Shown here: in pieces, positions 59,803 to 64,000 of the stretch | How the letters are laid out: each line of letters opens with the position of its first letter | Numbering within the stretch: the first letter of the stretch is position 1 | Made by a program: the position numbers and the translations under genes | The notes under the pieces: generated by a model | Told to the model about the DNA's origin: nothing | The model's input: only the letters and a program-made list of their open reading frames with translations | The model's database searches: none | Origin: Halovivax limisalsi | Lineage (GTDB): Archaea > Halobacteriota > Halobacteria > Halobacteriales > Natrialbaceae | Assembly (NCBI RefSeq): GCF_023093535.1 | Contig: NZ_CP095757.1 | Span: forward strand, 2,976,001-3,040,000 | Direction: 5' to 3' | DNA: 64,000 nucleotides

Positions 59803-60786
59803 TCAATCGCTATCGAACGTTTTCTCCGGCGGGATGAACGTCCCGATCGATACCGTATACAGCGAGACGGTCGCCACCCGAAGCAGGGACGCGACCAGCA
59901 CCGCGAGCGGTGAAAGGACGATCGCGGTCGCGACGGCCACCACGAGCGGCATGTACGCCGGATCGATCGCGGTCGGCAGGTTCGGGGTGGCGGTGTAGGT
60001 CGAGGACAGGAAGTACGCCACGAGGACCGCCGGAACGCCGGTATAAATCAGCCGCCGGGAGAGCAGGGCGAGTTCCTGCTGGAGCGTGAGCGTCTTGAAG
60101 AACTGCCGCATCGTCGCGACGGCCTTCAGCAGCTCCAGCGCGTCGTCGAGCGCCTCGGCAGCCTCGTCGGAGAGGTCCTCGCCGTACCTGCTCTCGAGTC
60201 TCCGCGTGGTATCGAGGTGGTCGGCGTAGTCCGTCCCGAGCGTGACGACTAACGCCTCGAACGTGTCGTCGAGGGTCTCGACCGTCGAGAGGTGGTCCGC
60301 GTAGTCGGAGACGGAAGCGGCGTAGGCTCCGAAGTCGTCACTCGCGTCGACGGAGCGGATCCCGGCCTCGCGTTCGAACTCGCCGACGCGACGCTCCAGG
60401 GTGTCGGCGAGGAGGCCGAGAAACGCGACGGGTTCGTTCGGGCTCACGTCCACGTCAGCGATATCCTCGACGGTACGCCGGTAGTCGAGCGTTCCGTCCA
60501 GCTGGTCCGAGAGGTTCCCTGCCGAGCTGAACAGCCGCGAGAGGATGAGCTGGTTGATCGAGAGGGCGACCGTGAGAAGCGTCAGCAGACCGGACAGCAG
60601 GCCGCTCGACAGCGCCGTCGAGAGGTTGCTCCCGGGGCCGACGTAGATAAGGTCCAGCTCGATTAGCAGCGCTGTCAGGGCGGCGGCGAAGACTGAGAGT
60701 GCAGCGGCGACGCCGAGCCGGTGCCCGGTAATAAAGAGCCAGCGAGTCGCCGGGTTGCCGGCGTCTCTCGTCCACGAACCGGTCAT
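59803..60786 (-). CDS. Polytopic membrane protein of unknown function
   Basis: A 327-residue protein. Helices are visible at about 18-40 (LGVAAALSVFAAALTALLIE), 60-82 (GLLSGLLTLLTVALSINQL), 250-270 (LLSRRLIYTGVPAVLVAYFL) and 290-320. Between the second and third pairs lies a long, acidic, helical cytoplasmic or external domain (about 90-235) that could form a coiled coil. I recognise no family. The ATG at 60786 is used; a second ATG four codons upstream (60798) is equally possible. Confidence 0.7.
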   Translation of the reverse strand: MTGSWTRDAGNPATRWLFITGHRLGVAAALSVFAAALTALLIELDLIYVGPGSNLSTALSSGLLSGLLTLLTVALSINQLILSRLFSSAGNLSDQLDGTLDYRRTVEDIADVDVSPNEPVAFLGLLADTLERRVGEFEREAGIRSVDASDDFGAYAASVSDYADHLSTVETLDDTFEALVVTLGTDYADHLDTTRRLESRYGEDLSDEAAEALDDALELLKAVATMRQFFKTLTLQQELALLSRRLIYTGVPAVLVAYFLSSTYTATPNLPTAIDPAYMPLVVAVATAIVLSPLAVLVASLLRVATVSLYTVSIGTFIPPEKTFDSD

Positions 60787-61376
60787 TGACCGCTCCATCG
60801 TACACGTTACGATCCAGCTGTGGTACCAGCCGAAGACGGTTCCAGACCAACCGTGACGTCGGCCCGCGTGCGGACCGCACCTTGCTCCCCGGGGAGTGGT
60901 GGCGGTGACGCGGCCGATGGACCGGCGGGAGTCACCGGGAAAGGCGATTCCGGCGAGAGTAACGACCATCCGCGTATCGTCCGAGACGCCATAGCGTGAA
61001 CACGTGCCGGAACCCGATAAACCCGGGAGGGGTCGACGACGCGAACGAGACGGCCGATCGGCCGATCCGGCCGGGTGGACGAGCGGAGCGCCCGGCGCGA
61101 TGAAGCAGTGGGACTATCTGCGCAATTACTCTTCGCGTGCCGCTCGGACGGCGGCTGAGTGGAGGGGTCAAATCTATTGACTGGCTTGTGAGCGATCACC
61201 ACGCTGTGACCGTACCGCTAACGTCTTCGACAGGCGGATGGTGAGGCCCACAAGGTGTTCACTGCTCGTTTCTTCCGCCTCGTGACCGACTGCTAGCTCG
61301 GGTGTCACCCGTAAGCGCAGGTTACGCGGACTGACGATGGACGCACCCTATCTATCCGGCCGCCGCGAAGACGGAC
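60787..61376. other. 590-bp region without a recognised gene
   Basis: Frames here read as Arg-rich shadows, codon use is not gene-like, and I see no tRNA or repeat. The part near 61090-61200 (AAATCTATTG and similar) is AT-richer and may hold promoters for the downstream glycosyltransferase. It may also be a degraded remnant at the edge of the glycan region. Confidence 0.5.
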
Positions 61377-62705
61377 ATGAAGATCGGGGTACTGCCCAAC
61401 ATCTTCCCGAAGCTCTCGAAGACGTACGTGCTGGACCAGGTCACGGGCATGCTCGACCGGGGCCACGACGTGCGCCTGTACCCCTCGTACCCGTCGGACG
61501 AGTCCGTCCGCCATCCCGAGTTCGACGCGTACGAACTCGATCGGCGGACGACGTACATCGGGCCGCCGCGATCGCTCGGTCCCGCGGCCGCCGGCTCCGC
61601 GCGAAACGCCGTCTCGCTGGCGATCCGGCGACCGACGACGGTGCCCGAACTCGCACGGACGGCCTTGACCGACGGCCCCCGCGCCGCGGGAACGTTCACC
61701 TACCACGCTCGGACGGTGCTTCCCGACGATCTCGACGTGCTGCACGCCCACTTCGGGCCGGTCGGGCGACAAGCCGCCAGACTCGACCGCGTCGGCGCCG
61801 CCGAGGCGTTCGTGACGACGTTTCACGGCTGGGGGATCAGGGAGCGAGCGAACTACGACGACCTCTTCGAGCGGTGTGACGCCGTCCTCGCCACCTCGAG
61901 GCACGTCCGCGAGCGATTGCTCGACGCGGGAGCCGATCCCGACGCGGTCGACGTCCACCACGTCGGGATCGATCCGCGGCTGTACGACGAGACCGCATCG
62001 GAGGTGCCCCCGCCGGATGCTGCGGCCGTCGACGGCGGGACGGGAGCGGTCGACGGTCCGGGAGATTCACTCGACGATGGACGGGGCGAACACGGCCATC
62101 GCGCGGGGGACCACGGCGCCCGCCGCGAACTCGCGATCCTCACCGTCGCGCGCCTCCACGAGATCAAGGGACTCGAATACGCCATCCGGGCCGTCGACGG
62201 CCTCGCCGATCGGCTGCCGGCCGTCAACGTCACGTACCGGGTCGTCGGCGACGGGCCCCGGCGCGAGCACCTCGAGTCGGTGATCGAGACGCTGGATTGC
62301 GGCGATCGCGTCACCCTGTGCGGGGCGAAACCCCACGCGGCGGTCCGCGAGGCGCTTGGCGAGGCGGACGTCTTCTGCCTCCCGAGCCTCCACGAGGGGT
62401 TCGGCCTCGTGCTGCTCGAAGCCCAGGCGAGCGGGCTGGCGATCGTCGCCTCGGACGTCGGCGGGGTGCGAGAGGCCGTCCGCGCGGGCGAGAGCGCGCG
62501 CCTCGTTCCGCCGAAGGCGCCGGGCGCGATCGCCGACGAACTCGAATCGCTCGCCCGATCGCCGACCGAACGCGATCGGCTGGGGCGGGCCGGTCGACGG
62601 TACGTTCGCGAGAACTTCGACGTTCGAACGCTGAACGACGAACTCGAACGGCGCTACGAGCGAGTGCTCGCAGCGGGCGATCCGTCGAGGAGGGTCGACG
62701 CGTGA
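61377..62705 (+). CDS. Family 4 glycosyltransferase (GT-B fold)
   Basis: A 442-residue GT-B enzyme. The N-terminal domain starts MKIGVLPNIFPKLSKTYVLD and has LDVLHAHFGPVGRQAARLDR and FVTTFHGWGIRERANYDDLF. A Gly/Asp/His-rich insert (about 215-245) separates the two domains. The donor domain has LTVARLHEIKGLEYAIRAVD, YRVVGDGPRREHLESVIETL and the E-x7-E motif LHEGFGLVLLEAQASGLAIV. It resembles GT4 proteins of exopolysaccharide clusters. The GT2 gene downstream is 31 bp away, an operon. Confidence 0.92.
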   Translation: MKIGVLPNIFPKLSKTYVLDQVTGMLDRGHDVRLYPSYPSDESVRHPEFDAYELDRRTTYIGPPRSLGPAAAGSARNAVSLAIRRPTTVPELARTALTDGPRAAGTFTYHARTVLPDDLDVLHAHFGPVGRQAARLDRVGAAEAFVTTFHGWGIRERANYDDLFERCDAVLATSRHVRERLLDAGADPDAVDVHHVGIDPRLYDETASEVPPPDAAAVDGGTGAVDGPGDSLDDGRGEHGHRAGDHGARRELAILTVARLHEIKGLEYAIRAVDGLADRLPAVNVTYRVVGDGPRREHLESVIETLDCGDRVTLCGAKPHAAVREALGEADVFCLPSLHEGFGLVLLEAQASGLAIVASDVGGVREAVRAGESARLVPPKAPGAIADELESLARSPTERDRLGRAGRRYVRENFDVRTLNDELERRYERVLAAGDPSRRVDA

Positions 62706-62736
62706 ATCGACTCGGTCGAGTCGGGCCGCGGAGGGC

Positions 62737-63753
62737 GTGACCGTGACCGAGATCTCCGTCATCGTGCCCGTGTACGACGATCCCGACGGGCTCCGGGCGA
62801 CGCTCGAGTCGTTCGAGCGAGTCGAGTACCCGCCGGATCGCTACGAACTCCTCGTCGTGGACAACGGTTCGACGGACCATACGCGCGCGATCGCCCGCGC
62901 CGCCGCTCGCGAATCGGAGCCGGTCGAGCTGGTCGTCGAGGACGAGATTCAGAGTTCTTACGCCGCCAGGAACGCGGGAATCGCGCGGGCACGCGGCGAT
63001 CTCCTGGCGTTCGTCGACGCCGACGTCACCGTTCCGCCGTCGTTCCTCGCGGACGTCGCGGCGCTGTTCGACGAGCGCGACGTGGACTACGTCGCCCCCT
63101 CGGTCGAGGTGGTCGTCGAGGACGGGCGGTCGCCGACCGACGCGGACGGGCGGTCGACGCTCGTCGGGGCCTACGACGCCGCCGTCGGGTTTTCGACGGC
63201 CGTCACGATCCGCGAGCGCGACTACGCGCCGACGTGCTGTCTGATCGTTCGGCGATCCGTCCTCGAGGCCGTCGGCCCGTTCGACGAACGCCTGGTCTCG
63301 AGCGGCGACCGCGAGTTCGGTCGCCGGGTCGCCGACGCGGGGTTCGTCCAGCACCGCGCGACCGAGATCACCGTCTCCCACCCCGCGCGGACGACGGTTC
63401 GCGAGATGGTTTCGAAGGCCGCCCGGCTCGGAACCGGGCAGGCCCAGATCGCTCGACTGTACCCGGAGACCGGGTGGGTCAGACCCTGGCACCACCCGTA
63501 CAACGTCCTCCCGCCGCGGCCGGGTCACCTCCTTGCGAAGGTCGGGTCGGAGACACCGACGGGGCGCGCGCTCGCGTTCTACGTCTTCGCGTACGCGCTC
63601 AAGCTGACGCGCTGGGGGTTTCGCCTGCGGGCCCGGATCACCGGCGAGGCGGAACCGGAACGGCGAGAGCGGTGGCGACCGCGGGTCGAATCTGCGCTGA
63701 CCGGGCGCGAGCGAGACGAGGCGGCGCAGGCAGTCGGCGATCGGCGAGAGTAG
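62737..63753 (+). CDS. Family 2 glycosyltransferase
   Basis: A 338-residue GT-A enzyme. The catalytic domain starts ISVIVPVYDDPDGLRATLES, with VVDNGSTDHTRAIARAAARE, YAARNAGIARARGDLLAFVD and the DxD-type motif FVDADVTVPPSF. A C-terminal amphipathic region (FYVFAYALKLTRWGFRLRAR) may touch the membrane. GTG at 62737 is used; another GTG two codons on is possible. It shares a transcript with the GT4 gene before it. Confidence 0.9.
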   Translation: MTVTEISVIVPVYDDPDGLRATLESFERVEYPPDRYELLVVDNGSTDHTRAIARAAARESEPVELVVEDEIQSSYAARNAGIARARGDLLAFVDADVTVPPSFLADVAALFDERDVDYVAPSVEVVVEDGRSPTDADGRSTLVGAYDAAVGFSTAVTIRERDYAPTCCLIVRRSVLEAVGPFDERLVSSGDREFGRRVADAGFVQHRATEITVSHPARTTVREMVSKAARLGTGQAQIARLYPETGWVRPWHHPYNVLPPRPGHLLAKVGSETPTGRALAFYVFAYALKLTRWGFRLRARITGEAEPERRERWRPRVESALTGRERDEAAQAVGDRRE

Positions 63754-63801
63754 TGAGCGCCGACGGCGATCCGAACGCCCCGCTGTTGGCTCGCACCTCG
63801 A

Positions 63802-64000
63802 TTACGACCGACGCCCGGCGATCTCGCTCGAGAGGAGTCGATAACCCTTGCGGATTCCCGTCGCCAGCCGATAGGACCGGTCGAAGACTCGCTCGCCGAG
63901 CGTCGTCGCGAGGTAGAAGTAGAGGGTTCGAAGGTCCGGGCGGGTGCGGAGGGCGCGCTCGAACCGGTCGCGCGCGAGCGTCCGCCGGCCGGCCCGCCCC
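63802..64000 (-). CDS. C-terminus of a glycosyltransferase-like protein, cut off by window edge
   Basis: The minus strand is open from the right edge to a stop at 63802-63804, giving 65 residues. The segment ARDRFERALRTRPDLRTLYF followed by YLATTLGERVFDRSYRLATG resembles the helical C-terminus of the GT2 protein at 42255-43352 (ARRHFLAALRRNPRRPVVAC). It is likely a further glycosyltransferase of the cluster, but its catalytic part lies outside the window. It converges with the preceding GT2 gene. Confidence 0.6.
   Translation of the reverse strand, partial: GRAGRRTLARDRFERALRTRPDLRTLYFYLATTLGERVFDRSYRLATGIRKGYRLLSSEIAGRRS

Noticed and set aside
60787-61376. Possible tRNA or small RNA gene in the 590-bp gap
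   Set aside because: No cloverleaf-like arms, no TTCGA-type T-loop in a plausible context, and no strong promoter next to a conserved hairpin could be seen.

Overview
The window comes from the chromosome of an extremely halophilic archaeon (class Halobacteria). The evidence is very high GC, proteins rich in Asp and Glu, many GTG or leaderless starts, an archaeal DnaG primase, aIF-5A, HTH_10 and DUF7344 regulators, a PGF-CTERM surface protein and several families found mainly in haloarchaea. I cannot name the genus. No rRNA, tRNA, CRISPR array, transposase, integrase or replication origin was recognised.

1-34 kb is mostly core chromosome. It holds a cut-off ribbon-helix-helix protein, an acetamidase, the aIF-5A/agmatinase pair, a zinc dehydrogenase behind a short tandem repeat, an aminotransferase, an enolase-superfamily protein, an AarF/UbiB kinase-like protein, Hsp20, a MoeA fused to a periplasmic-binding-type domain, regulators, pterin carbinolamine dehydratase and HemA. 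Next come a prenyltransferase-like gene divergent from DUF92, DnaG, a membrane-tethered winged-helix regulator, a DUF6293 regulator next to a flavodoxin-fold/UbiA fusion, an RND/MMPL transporter, a deaminase, ValRS and PdxS.

34.5-41.2 kb is dominated by one gene for a roughly 2,146-residue secreted surface protein. It has four beta-propeller units in an exact 1,167-bp period, carboxypeptidase-regulatory-like spacers, a PKD domain, CARDB-type domains and a PGF-CTERM anchor. An AT-rich gap precedes it and thrB follows.

42.2-64 kb is a surface-glycan assembly region. It encodes a membrane sugar-phosphate transferase (WbaP type), glycosyltransferases of GT2 and GT4 type, two convergent O-antigen-ligase/Wzy-like polymerases, an MsbA-like ABC exporter, and an unusual trio: a Tmk-like kinase, an NTP_transf_5-like protein and a zinc-ribbon/methyltransferase-like/phosphotransferase fusion. 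A block at 56.7-60.8 kb interrupts it with three tandem Dps-family genes, amphi-Trp and other small proteins, and a cytidine deaminase-like enzyme. Only the first Dps keeps the full ferroxidase centre. Two sites of the form TTAGG-N4-CCTAA (one perfect, one imperfect) flank the Dps block and suggest metal-responsive control.

Several genes (RND transporter, ValRS, the glycan-cluster fusion) carry short, nearly identical in-frame tandem repeats, some with perfect hairpins. They look like recent insertions tolerated inside protein surface loops.
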